Source of the DNA: Brooklawnia sp032229645
Lineage (GTDB): Bacteria; Actinomycetota; Actinomycetes; Propionibacteriales; Propionibacteriaceae
Length of the DNA stretch: 64,000 nucleotides
Direction of reading: 5' to 3'
Assembly: GCA_963722295.1 (NCBI GenBank)
Contig: CAVRLB010000004.1
Span: 62,001 to 126,000 of the forward strand
The notes beneath the pieces were generated by a model. The model made no database searches. It was not told where the DNA came from and saw only the letters and a list, made by a program, of their open reading frames with translations. Below are positions 34,954 to 43,184 of the stretch, in pieces (the first letter of the stretch is position 1; every line of letters starts with the position of its first letter). The position numbers and the translations under genes are program-made.

Positions 34954-36333
34954 TCAGCCGACAACGCCAAGCTGCTCTCTCCAGCCCGGGAAGAGCCGGT
35001 CGGCATCACCGGGGAAGGACTCGAAGGCACGCGCAAACTCGCGATGATCCTTGGCCCAATCCACCGGATCGGCGGCCGCTGCCCAGCAGTCATGGGCCTG
35101 CCGCAATGAGCGCGCTCCGGCAGCAGGGCCATCGATGTGGCCATAGGATCCGCCGCCGGCGGTATTGATCACATTGGCATGCCCGAGATTGGCGAAGAAT
35201 CCGGGTAAGCGCAGTGCATTCATACCGCCCGAAACGATCGGCGTGGTCGCCCGCATTCCATACCACTTCTGGAAGTAGGCAGGACCCTCATATTCCTCGC
35301 GCTCGATGATATAAGCGATCGCTCTGTCATCGGCGGCCCCCTCCATCTTGCCGTGCCCCATCGTGCCGACGTGAATGCCAGATGCGCCCTGCAGACGGGC
35401 CATCTTGGCGAGCACATAGGCGGTGTAGCCACGCTTCGAACTGGGCGAGGTGACCATGCCGTGACCGGCCCGGTGGTAGTGCAGGAACTGCCTCGGGAAG
35501 TTGCGCCGTGCAGTGGTAATCATGCCGGGCCCTCCGACGAAACCGTCTACCAAGAAGGCCACCTTGTCCGCGTCCGGGCCGAAGACCTGCAAGATGAACT
35601 CGCCGCGGGCGATCATCTCGGCGTGGTCGTCGGCAGTGATGTTCGCGCTGAACAGCTTGGCTTCGCCGGTCTCGTCCATCGCCCGCTTCATCGCGTCATA
35701 GACAAGCGGAATGGTCTGCCGCAGCGGGGCGAAGACCTGGTTGCCCTGCGGCTCGTCATTCTTGATGAAATCGCCGCCCAGCCAGAACTCGTAGCAGGCC
35801 CGAGCGAACGGCTCCGGACGCAGGCCCAGTTTCGGCTTCACGATCGTGCCGGCGATGTAACCACCGTTCTCGACCGGACGACCGAGGATCCGCCACAACT
35901 CAGCGATGTTCATGGCAGGGCCGTCGAACAATTCGATGGCGCGTCTCGGAACGTAGAAGTCGTACATCTTGGCGTACTCGATGTCGCCCATGCCCTGGTT
36001 ATTACCGATGGTCAACGTGAGGAAAGAGACCAGCATCATCCGGCCGTCGATGATATTCCGGTCGAACAATTCCAGTGGGTACGCAATCCGCACTTCCTCC
36101 GACGCCTCATCTATCTGATAGACGAGCGCGTCCACGCCCTTGGTGAAATCGTCGGTCGTCGAGACCTCCACATTGGTTCCCGTGGACGATTCGGCGGCGA
36201 AGTGCGCAGCGGCCTCCAAATAACCGGTGCCGGGCTTCGGCTTGAGTTTGTAGGCACAGAGAATGAACCGACCGCTTTCGATGAGGTCCTGCTCGCGCAA
36301 ATTGAGATCGGCGTAACGGGCTGACTGGTCCAC
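34954..36333 (-). CDS. cbbM: Ribulose-1,5-bisphosphate carboxylase/oxygenase, form II
   Basis: 459-residue form II RuBisCO large subunit, very like the Rhodospirillum rubrum type from end to end by eye. Catalytic residues are present: ESSTGTN (Glu of the active site), LTIGNNQGMGD (Asn), GTIVKPKLGLRP (Lys), GGDFIKNDEPQGNQ (carbamylated Lys with metal-binding Asp and Glu), LHYHRAGHG (His), GTMGHGKMEG (loop-6 Lys), PIVSGGMNALR (Ser) and NTAGGGSYGHIDGP. It needs no small subunit. GTG at 36333 follows AAGGAG. It leads a cluster with the FBPase homologue and phosphoribulokinase, so a functional carboxylation step is likely. No CbbQ/CbbO activase gene is nearby. Confidence 0.97.
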   Translation of the reverse strand: MDQSARYADLNLREQDLIESGRFILCAYKLKPKPGTGYLEAAAHFAAESSTGTNVEVSTTDDFTKGVDALVYQIDEASEEVRIAYPLELFDRNIIDGRMMLVSFLTLTIGNNQGMGDIEYAKMYDFYVPRRAIELFDGPAMNIAELWRILGRPVENGGYIAGTIVKPKLGLRPEPFARACYEFWLGGDFIKNDEPQGNQVFAPLRQTIPLVYDAMKRAMDETGEAKLFSANITADDHAEMIARGEFILQVFGPDADKVAFLVDGFVGGPGMITTARRNFPRQFLHYHRAGHGMVTSPSSKRGYTAYVLAKMARLQGASGIHVGTMGHGKMEGAADDRAIAYIIEREEYEGPAYFQKWYGMRATTPIVSGGMNALRLPGFFANLGHANVINTAGGGSYGHIDGPAAGARSLRQAHDCWAAAADPVDWAKDHREFARAFESFPGDADRLFPGWREQLGVVG

Positions 36334-36562
36334 GATGACTCCTTGGGTTCCAACAGACGGAAGCTATATCGTGCTTCGCACCGCGCTTCGAGTCACCGCA
36401 GTGGCTGCGTGTCTTCGCTGACACCAATGCGATCGAAGATCAGGAATCCTCGGTCTTCAGAACCGGGGAGGCCTCATCTCCGCTGATGACTGGTCGGCCT
36501 CGGCAACGAAAATAGCCTAGCCGATGGGAACCGGAAATATGAGCGACGGAATCGATCAGGAT
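36334..36562. promoter_or_regulatory. Upstream region of the RuBisCO cluster
   Basis: A 229-bp gap between cbbM and the 3' end of the RNase H gene that must hold the cluster's promoter if it is not read from upstream. It includes a short hairpin (CCTC-GGT ... ACC-GGGG-AGG near 36447-36474) and no LysR-type cbbR gene or obvious LysR box (T-N11-A) that I could single out. Confidence 0.45.
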
Positions 36563-37528
36563 TCAGGGAACCTGAGTCCCCTGCGAGAACAGCAGCCGCC
36601 AGCGGCCGTCCAGGCGCTGCCAGACCGAGCTGCGCAGCCAGCTGTTGTGTGCGCCGACCGCTCGCCAGCGCAACAAGATGACATCGTCGGCCACCTTGTC
36701 GGAGGCGATCGGCTCGAAGCCGACCCGCACCGGCATCGGCGCGATCTCGGCAAGCAGTCGGTTCCGGGTCCAGATGCGGCCGGACGATCCGAACTCGCTG
36801 AACTGCGGATGCAGCAACTCGCGCACCCGGTTCGAGTCGCTGCGCACCTTGTCCAAGAGCAATTCCTTCTCGAAGCCGATCACTGCGTCGATGTCGGGAT
36901 CGAATTCGACGCCGAGCATCGGCTGGGACGACTCCGAGGCAGGCTGCGGCCGACCTGCTTGTTCGGCGGATCGATGCGTCGCTGATGTCTTCGACGGTGC
37001 ACTGCCGGTAGTCGACGTGACCGGGATCTCGCCGATGACAGACCCGTTGGCGTCCGCCGGACCGAATCCCGGGCCGTGATCGACCGAGGTGCCGTCGCGA
37101 TAGGCGGTTGCCGCCGCCCGCGCTCGTTCGTCCGCGGCCTCATTCATGGCATGCCCGGCATGTCCCTTGACCCATTCGAAGGTGACGTCGCGACCCACCA
37201 GGGCTTCGTCCAGCGCCTTCATCAGATCCTGGTTGAGCACCGGCTGACCGTCGGCCTTCTTCCAGCCCTTGCGTTTCCAGCCCGGCATCCACCGGGTCAC
37301 CGCATTGATCACGTACTGGCTGTCGCACAGGATCTTCAGCGGCTGATCGGCGACCTGAGCGGTTGAGCGCAGCAGATCGAGGACGGCGAACAGCTCCCCT
37401 TTGTTGTTGGTGCCCTTCGGCCAGCCGCCCGCATGCCAGCAGTCGTCGTCGATGTACCAGGCCCAGCCCGAAGGACCGGGGTTTGACAAGGACGAACCGT
37501 CGGCGGCAGCGATGATCACGTCCGACAC
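36563..37528 (-). CDS. rnhA: Ribonuclease HI fused to a DUF4440/SnoaL-like domain
   Basis: 321-residue fusion. Residues 1-150 form RNase HI, which cuts RNA in RNA-DNA hybrids: IAAADGSSLSNPGPSGWAWY (first Asp), KGTNNKGELFAVLDLL (Glu), ILCDSQYVINAVTRWMPGW (Asp), and VKGHAGHAMNEAADERARAA (His and last Asp). A disordered linker (about 165-210) leads to a C-terminal DUF4440-type domain (EKELLLDKVRSDSNRVRELL, HPQFSEFGSSGRIWTRN ... RLDGRWRLLFSQGT). The fusion seems intact. It begins 1 bp after the cytidine deaminase gene's stop and ends the DyP-encapsulin-cdd operon. Confidence 0.88.
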   Translation of the reverse strand: MSDVIIAAADGSSLSNPGPSGWAWYIDDDCWHAGGWPKGTNNKGELFAVLDLLRSTAQVADQPLKILCDSQYVINAVTRWMPGWKRKGWKKADGQPVLNQDLMKALDEALVGRDVTFEWVKGHAGHAMNEAADERARAAATAYRDGTSVDHGPGFGPADANGSVIGEIPVTSTTGSAPSKTSATHRSAEQAGRPQPASESSQPMLGVEFDPDIDAVIGFEKELLLDKVRSDSNRVRELLHPQFSEFGSSGRIWTRNRLLAEIAPMPVRVGFEPIASDKVADDVILLRWRAVGAHNSWLRSSVWQRLDGRWRLLFSQGTQVP

Positions 37529-37529
37529 G

Positions 37530-37916
37530 CTAGCGCATCAGGTCGTCGGGGCCGAAGGCCTGCGGCAGGATTTCGGCCATCGTCCGTACTCCGAGCGGGG
37601 TCAACAGCTCGAGCTCGGCTCCGCCGTGCTCCCACAGCAGCTGGCGGCAGCGTCCGCACGGCATGACCGGTTTGCTGGATGCATCCACGCAGCAGAACGC
37701 CACCAGGCGTCCGCCACCGGTCGCCATTAGCTGCGAGATCAGTCCGCATTCGGCGCACAGCGTCACACCGTACGACGCGTTCTCGACGTTGCAGCCGGCC
37801 ACGATACGTCCGTCGGCCGTCACCCCGGCCGCCCCGACCCGGTAGCCCGAATACGGGGCGTAAGCGCGTGCGGTCATCTCGCGAGCCGCAGACTGCAGCT
37901 CTTCCCAGCGGCCCAC
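37530..37916 (-). CDS. cdd: Cytidine deaminase
   Basis: 128-residue zinc enzyme deaminating cytidine and deoxycytidine in pyrimidine salvage. The catalytic motif CNVENASYGVTLCAECGLIS (with Cys-Ala-Glu) and the second zinc motif MPCGRCRQLLWEHG are present, and APYSGYRVGAA is the substrate-binding start. Nine bp separate it from the encapsulin gene and one bp from rnhA, so all are in one operon. Confidence 0.93.
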   Translation of the reverse strand: MGRWEELQSAAREMTARAYAPYSGYRVGAAGVTADGRIVAGCNVENASYGVTLCAECGLISQLMATGGGRLVAFCCVDASSKPVMPCGRCRQLLWEHGGAELELLTPLGVRTMAEILPQAFGPDDLMR

Positions 37917-37925
37917 CGCCCAGGC

Positions 37926-38726
37926 TCAGTCGTCGTCGCCCGAGATCTCCAATACCACGCTGGCCTCCGCGGTATAGGCCAGGAAGGTGAACGACTCCTG
38001 AAGGTAGAGCTCGATGCTGTCGGCGTCGTGCGAGAGATAGCCGATCGACAGGTCCTGTCCCAGGTGCAGTTCGTAGTCGCCGCCGCGGGTGGTGACCAGC
38101 AGACCGCCGCTTTCGAGTCCCGGCGCCCAGATGATCTCGCCGTCGAGCATCCGCGCCAGGTGATCGACGATGGGGTAGCCATGAACGCTGGTCTCCGATA
38201 CGTCCGTGTACAGGCCGGCCGAGAGCAGCAGGCTGTAGGGGCCGCCCACACCGGCCAGCCGAAGCTCGGTGGCCGCATGCGCTACCGCCTCGGGGAAGTC
38301 GTCCACATCGCTGGGCGCACTGACCGGCTCGTTGCTGCTGGTCTGCGCGATGCCCTCGATGTCCGCCGATGCCAGACCGTGGAAGATCGCGCGATCCTCG
38401 GCCAGCGCGATCTGCTGAACGGCATCCTTGACCGGCTGCCAGTCGGAGTCCTCGGAGCCGCGCTCGACATCGTCCACCGCCTCCCGGGTCACCCGGAAGG
38501 GCACCCGCAGCTCGACGACATGCTTGGCGTCGCGCTGCCGGGTGAGGACCCCTGACGCCACCGCCTCGATCGGGCTCAGATGCCCGGTGCCGACCGCCGA
38601 CAGCTCAGTGCCGTCGGGGCCACTGACATCGACCACTCGCCGGCCGGCGATCCAGCGCTCATAGGTGCGACGGGCCTCGTCCTCAATCTGTTCCCAGGCC
38701 CCCTGCGAGATCGGGGCGAAGCTCAC
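37926..38726 (-). CDS. Encapsulin shell protein (family 1)
   Basis: 266-residue HK97-fold protein that self-assembles into a hollow nanocompartment. Typical segments are MSFAPISQGAWEQIEDEARR, RRVVDVSGPDGTELSAVGTG, LRVPFRVTREAVDDVERG, then DWQPVKDAVQQIALAEDRAI, and a C-terminal SFTFLAYTAEASVVLEI. The GTG start is followed by the normal N-terminal helix that binds cargo peptides. The DyP gene immediately upstream carries a cargo-loading tail, so it is the likely guest. Confidence 0.93.
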   Translation of the reverse strand: MSFAPISQGAWEQIEDEARRTYERWIAGRRVVDVSGPDGTELSAVGTGHLSPIEAVASGVLTRQRDAKHVVELRVPFRVTREAVDDVERGSEDSDWQPVKDAVQQIALAEDRAIFHGLASADIEGIAQTSSNEPVSAPSDVDDFPEAVAHAATELRLAGVGGPYSLLLSAGLYTDVSETSVHGYPIVDHLARMLDGEIIWAPGLESGGLLVTTRGGDYELHLGQDLSIGYLSHDADSIELYLQESFTFLAYTAEASVVLEISGDDD

Positions 38727-38738
38727 GATGCAGGTTGT

Positions 38739-39785
38739 TCATTTCGAACCACTCCTTTTCAAGCTGCCGATGCCCAGCGAGCCGTCGGTCTTTGATGAAT
38801 GGGTTGCTTCTGTCGTCTGCTCGGTCACAGCGGGGGTGGCATAGGATTCCGGATCGTCCAGCAGACCGGCCGGCGGGACGAAGAAGAGGCAGCCGGTGAC
38901 CGCCGTCGAGAAGTCGAGGATGCGGTCGTAATTGCCCACCGGATTCCCGATGAACATATTGGTGAGCATCTGCTCGGTGACGGCAACGTCGGCGGCATAG
39001 CTGATGAAGTAGGTGCCGAACTCGGCCTCGCCCACGTGCCCGAATGGCAGGTTGTCTCGGACGATCTGCCGCTCGTTGCCATCGGCATCGGTGATCACAT
39101 TGAGCGCCACATGACTGTTCGACGGCTTGATATCGTCCGGCAGTTCGATGTCACTGAGCTTGGTGCGTCCGATGACGCGCTCCTGCTGTTCGACCGACAG
39201 CGACTCCCACGCGGTCAGATCGTGCAGGTACTTCTGGACGATGAGATAGCTCGATCCGTTAAAGACCGGATCGTCGGCCACCAGTGCCGCGGCGACGTCG
39301 TCGACCGGGGGTTCGGGACTCTCGGTGCCGTCGACGAAACCGAGCAGATCGCGTTCGTCGAAGTAGCGGAAGGCGTGTACCTCGTCGACAACATCGACCA
39401 GTGCGTCGAAGTGGAGCATCAGCTGGCGAGCCAATTCGAAGCAGAGGTCAGGCTGGATGGCGCGAATATGGAAGAAGACATCGCCGGGGGTGGCGACCGC
39501 CGAGTGCACCGGGCCGGTCAGCGGAACAAACGGATGCAGACCGGCCGGCTTGGGCAGATCGGTAAAGGCACGATCCCATAATCGCGACCCAATACCCACC
39601 ACGCAGCTGAGCCCTGCCTCGGGGATCCGGAAACCGACCGAGCGTTTGAGCCCCGGCACGTCTGCGAGTGCCTCCCGCAGGTCCTGCTCGGCGCCATCCC
39701 GAACTGTGACCGTGAGGAAGATCGCTGCTTTCGCCGGCACCTCCAAAACGGACTGTGCCAGCTCCTGCGGCCTCGCCTCGGTCAT
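38739..39785 (-). CDS. Dye-decolourising peroxidase with encapsulin-targeting tail
   Basis: 348-residue haem DyP-type peroxidase. The distal signature GFVDGTESP with the catalytic Asp and the SNSHVALN region with the proximal His are present. The last ~20 residues, after a Ser/Thr-rich linker, are DGSLGIGSLKRSGSK, matching the known encapsulin cargo-loading peptide (DGSLGIGSLK). This predicts packing inside the shell encoded 12 bp downstream. Such compartments are linked to peroxide and dye oxidation or stress defence. ATG at 39785 gives the normal start. Confidence 0.95.
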   Translation of the reverse strand: MTEARPQELAQSVLEVPAKAAIFLTVTVRDGAEQDLREALADVPGLKRSVGFRIPEAGLSCVVGIGSRLWDRAFTDLPKPAGLHPFVPLTGPVHSAVATPGDVFFHIRAIQPDLCFELARQLMLHFDALVDVVDEVHAFRYFDERDLLGFVDGTESPEPPVDDVAAALVADDPVFNGSSYLIVQKYLHDLTAWESLSVEQQERVIGRTKLSDIELPDDIKPSNSHVALNVITDADGNERQIVRDNLPFGHVGEAEFGTYFISYAADVAVTEQMLTNMFIGNPVGNYDRILDFSTAVTGCLFFVPPAGLLDDPESYATPAVTEQTTEATHSSKTDGSLGIGSLKRSGSK

Positions 39786-39859
39786 TCGTCCGCCCTTCTC
39801 GCGCTATCACGACCAGTCTAGGGGGTTCATTCGACCCGTGACCCACGGGCTGACGAAGG

Positions 39860-40946
39860 TCACCCTATGGCGGCAGGGGAGGTCACCGTGATCGAACCGT
39901 CGATGATCTTCTTGGCGATCGCGTCCAACTCGGCGGTCAGTTCGGGTCCGAACTCGCCATCCTGGGCCTGGACCAGTGAGGTTCCGCCGTTGCGCAGACC
40001 TGCGGTGAAGACACCCGAGGAGCTGCGGCCGTCCTGGTCGGCACGGATCAGCTCAAAGATGGCCGTGCCACGATCTTTCACGACCGAGCCCAACTGCTGG
40101 GCGCAATAGCCGGCCTGCGCGAGACAACCGTTGCTGTCGGTCCAGATCACCTTGAGGCCGCTGTCCTCGGACGCGAGCTGTAGAGCACCTTGGCCCGAGT
40201 CGCCGGCGACCGCCATGATCACGTCCGCACCCTGAGCTGTCAGGGATTCGGCAGCTGTTCGCCCGGCTGCGGTGTCGGAGAAGGGCGCGCTGTCCGAGCG
40301 GACGAAGGTGCCATCCTGCGCGTCCACCTTCCAGCCGAGGTGCTGCACCTGAGCTCCCTTGGCCTGATTGAAGTAGTCGACGCCCTGCACGAAGCCGTCC
40401 ATATAGATGGTGACCGCGGGCACATTGAGTGCCCCGAAGACGCCGACCTTGCCGCTGGTCGAGCGCGCTGCAGCGGCGTAGCCGGCCAGGAACGACGACT
40501 CCTGGGCACTGAACAGCACCGGACGCAGGTTGGCCGGGGCAGAGTTCGGGATGGCATCGATCAGCGCGAACTGCACGCCGGGGTTCGTCTTGGCGGCGGC
40601 CTCGACCGAGTTCGCCATGCCGGAGCCGAGCGCGACCACGATCGAGCATTGAGCATCGACCAGCGACTGGCAGCACCCGCGGGTAATCGGCGGATGAGTC
40701 GGCGGTGACCGAATCCGTCTCGATGGCGAGTTCGCGTTGCGTCCGGTCCAGTCCGTCGATGGCCTGCTGCGCCGGGCTGCCGGCCGACGCACTGCCCGCA
40801 TCCGTGAGCAGGCAGGCCTTGAAGCTCGGCCCGGCGGGAGCGTCCGGTTCGACAGCACTGCTGGTAGTCGTGACCGGTGGCTGGGCGCAGCCGGTGAGAG
40901 TGAGTGCCAGCAGGGCGCCGGCGAGTGCGGTCAATCCCTTTGTCAT
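39860..40946 (-). pseudogene. BMP-family substrate-binding lipoprotein, frameshifted
   Basis: A BMP (basic membrane protein/PnrA-like) solute-binding lipoprotein split over two frames. The first frame (from 40946) gives the signal peptide and lipobox LTLTGCAQPP and reads to ADYPRVL. The second, from about 40670, continues QSLVDAQCSIVVALGSGMAN and on through GVQFALIDAIPNSAPANLRP and the rest to the end at 39860. One extra G in the GG at 40669-40670 (+ strand) would explain it: removing it restores a 361-codon gene aligning with the neighbouring paralogue (DYASSIASLVGAQCS). Either a true pseudogene or a sequencing indel. No ABC permease genes are adjacent. Confidence 0.8.
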
Positions 40947-40961
40947 GGCTCGACAGCCTAC

Positions 40962-41792
40962 TTAACCCGCTGCCGGCGGGGTGACCGAGCCGGCTATCAG
41001 CGCGGCGCGCAGGGTCTCCACATCGGTCTTGAGTTCGTCGCCGGCCGAACTGTCCAGCGGGACGATGTCGACCCCGCCGTCCTTCAGAGTCCCGTAGTAC
41101 GGTGCGCTGCTGAACTGGCCTAGCGCGGCCTCGCCGACGGCGCTGATGACCGCGGCGTCCACCATCTTGCGCACGCCATCGGTGCCGCCGGACGGGTCAG
41201 CGGCGACCTGGACGGCGGCGCCCTTGGTCTGGTTGAAATAGTCGACACCGGCCGCGAAGCCGTTGCGGTAGGGCTCGTCAGTCTGCTCGCCGAGGGCCAC
41301 GGTTCCGCTCGGAGTCTGGGCTGCAGCGACATAGCCCGCCAGGAACGCAGCATCTGCCAGGTCGAAGAGCAGCGGTTTGAGGTTCGGCCGGGGCTCGGCG
41401 GGTTGGGCATCCACGAGCAAGAACTTCACCGAAGGATTGGTCTGGGCGGCGGCCTGGGTGTCGGCGGCATGCTGGGCACCGACCGTCACGATCAGCGAGC
41501 ATTGCGCACCGACCAGCGAGGCGATCGAGGAGGCGTAGTCGCTCTCGGCGTCGGACTGCGCCTGGCCGACCAGGATCTTCAGATCGGTGGCGGCCTGCAT
41601 CAGGCCGTTGTGGGCCTGCTGATTGGCTCCGCCATCGTCGAAACCGGACTCATCGGCGACCATGCAGGCCTTGAACGCCCCCGGCGTGGGTGTCGGGGTG
41701 GACGAGCCGGTCGGGCCAGCGCCCGGGCCGCTCGCGCATCCGACGAGGGCCACAGCGGCCAGGACAGACAACAGCGGACGTAGCCTATGCAC
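40962..41792 (-). CDS. BMP-family substrate-binding lipoprotein
   Basis: 276-residue lipoprotein with signal peptide and lipobox (AAVALVGCASG; Cys at about 19), probably anchored on the outer face of the membrane. The body resembles BMP/PnrA-type nucleoside-binding proteins: FKACMVADESGFDDGGANQQ, CSLIVTVGAQHA, PSVKFLLVDAQPA, DAAFLAGYVAAAQTPSG and GFAAGVDYFNQTKG. It is shorter than the adjacent paralogue and lacks much of the later C-terminal part, so it may not bind as the canonical ones do. It starts 59 bp from the divergent trpB-like gene. The ligand is unknown. Confidence 0.77.
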   Translation of the reverse strand: MHRLRPLLSVLAAVALVGCASGPGAGPTGSSTPTPTPGAFKACMVADESGFDDGGANQQAHNGLMQAATDLKILVGQAQSDAESDYASSIASLVGAQCSLIVTVGAQHAADTQAAAQTNPSVKFLLVDAQPAEPRPNLKPLLFDLADAAFLAGYVAAAQTPSGTVALGEQTDEPYRNGFAAGVDYFNQTKGAAVQVAADPSGGTDGVRKMVDAAVISAVGEAALGQFSSAPYYGTLKDGGVDIVPLDSSAGDELKTDVETLRAALIAGSVTPPAAG

Positions 41793-41851
41793 GAAAGACC
41801 TCCTGATGATCGCACGGCGAACATAGTTCAGCCATCAGCTAGCCTCAAGCC

Positions 41852-43165
41852 ATGACCGATGAGCGCACCAAGATTTTGCTGCCCGAGGACCAGATTCCCA
41901 CGCACTGGTATAACCTCACTCCCGATCTTCCGACTCCTCCTCCGCCGCCACTGAATCCCGCGACGAAGCAGCCCGCCGGGCCGGCGGATCTGGCGGCGAT
42001 CTTCCCGGAGGCGTTGATCGCCCAGGAAGTGAGTACGCAGCGGTGGATCCCGATTCCCGATGAGGTGCGCGATATCTACCGCCTGTGGCGTCCCTCGCCG
42101 TTGTACCGGGCACACCGCTTCGAGAAGGCGCTGGGCACCAAGGCGAAGATTTACTTCAAGTACGAGGGTGCCTCACCGGTCGGCAGCCACAAGACCAACT
42201 CGTCGGTGGCGCAGGCCTATTTTAACAAGCAGGCCGGCATCAAGCGGCTGTGCACCGAGACCGGCGCCGGGCAGTGGGGTGCCGCGCTGGCCTTCGCCTG
42301 CCAGGCTTTCGGGTTGACCTGCGACGTCTGGCAGGTGCGCAACAGCTACGAGACCAAGCCTTACCGCCGGATGCAGATGGAGACCTTCGGCGCACATGTG
42401 ACGCCGAGCCCGTCGGAGGGCACCGAGATCGGACGCCGGCTCCGCGCGAAGTTCCCCGATACCACCGGATCGCTGGGCATGGCGATCAGCGAGGCAATCG
42501 AGGTCGCCGCCAGTGACCCGGAGGCGAACTACTCGCTGGGCAGCGTGCTCAACCACGTCGCACTGCATCAGAGCGTGATCGGTCTGGAGACGCTGGCTCA
42601 GCTGGAGCTGGTCGGCGAACGGCTACCCGATCATCTCTTCGCCTGCGCCGGTGGCGGTTCGAACCTGGCTGGTCTGAGCTTCCCCTTCCTGCACGAGAAC
42701 CTGACGGCGGGCGCCGCGGTGCATGTGCAGGCCTGTGAACCGGCCGCTGCGCCGTCACTCACCCAGGGCGAGTACCGCTACGACTTCGGCGACACCGGCG
42801 GCTTCACTCCCCTGTTGAAGATGTATACCCTCGGCGCAGACTTCGTCCCTGCCTCGGTGCACGCCGGCGGGCTGCGCTATCACGGCATGTCTCCGCTGGT
42901 CAGCTCCGCTTACGATCAGAAACTGCTGGACGCGGTGGCGATCAAGCAGCGGGACGCCTTCGCGGCGGGTGTGCTCTTCGCCAAGGCCGAGGGCATTATC
43001 CCGGCGTCCGAGTCGAATCACGCGATCGCCGGCGCGGTGGCTCATCTGCGGGCTGCCGAGGACGATGCCGCCGGCCAGGTCGTGCTGATCGGCGTCTCCG
43101 GCAGCGGGCAACTCGATCTGCCGGCCTACGCGGACTACTTGTCCGGGACGATGATCGACGCCTGA
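41852..43165 (+). CDS. Tryptophan synthase beta-like enzyme (TrpB2 type)
   Basis: 437-residue PLP enzyme that joins indole to serine, in the longer TrpB2 group. The PLP Lys is in EGASPVGSHKTNSSVAQAY, with ETGAGQWGAALAFAC, SLGSVLNHVALHQSVIGLE, ACAGGGSNLAGLSFPF and LRYHGMSPLVSS. The N-terminal extension (TKILLPEDQIPTHWYNLTPD) is typical of TrpB2. No trpA or other trp genes are near, as is common for TrpB2, which may salvage indole rather than act in the alpha2beta2 complex. Confidence 0.9.
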   Translation: MTDERTKILLPEDQIPTHWYNLTPDLPTPPPPPLNPATKQPAGPADLAAIFPEALIAQEVSTQRWIPIPDEVRDIYRLWRPSPLYRAHRFEKALGTKAKIYFKYEGASPVGSHKTNSSVAQAYFNKQAGIKRLCTETGAGQWGAALAFACQAFGLTCDVWQVRNSYETKPYRRMQMETFGAHVTPSPSEGTEIGRRLRAKFPDTTGSLGMAISEAIEVAASDPEANYSLGSVLNHVALHQSVIGLETLAQLELVGERLPDHLFACAGGGSNLAGLSFPFLHENLTAGAAVHVQACEPAAAPSLTQGEYRYDFGDTGGFTPLLKMYTLGADFVPASVHAGGLRYHGMSPLVSSAYDQKLLDAVAIKQRDAFAAGVLFAKAEGIIPASESNHAIAGAVAHLRAAEDDAAGQVVLIGVSGSGQLDLPAYADYLSGTMIDA

Positions 43166-43184
43166 TCAATTCGGGTTGGAACCG

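Noticed and set aside
34954..36333. Possibility that the RuBisCO is a form IV RuBisCO-like protein
   Set aside because: All catalytic Lys, Asp, Glu, His and Ser motifs of form II are present, and a phosphoribulokinase is in the same cluster, unlike form IV genes.
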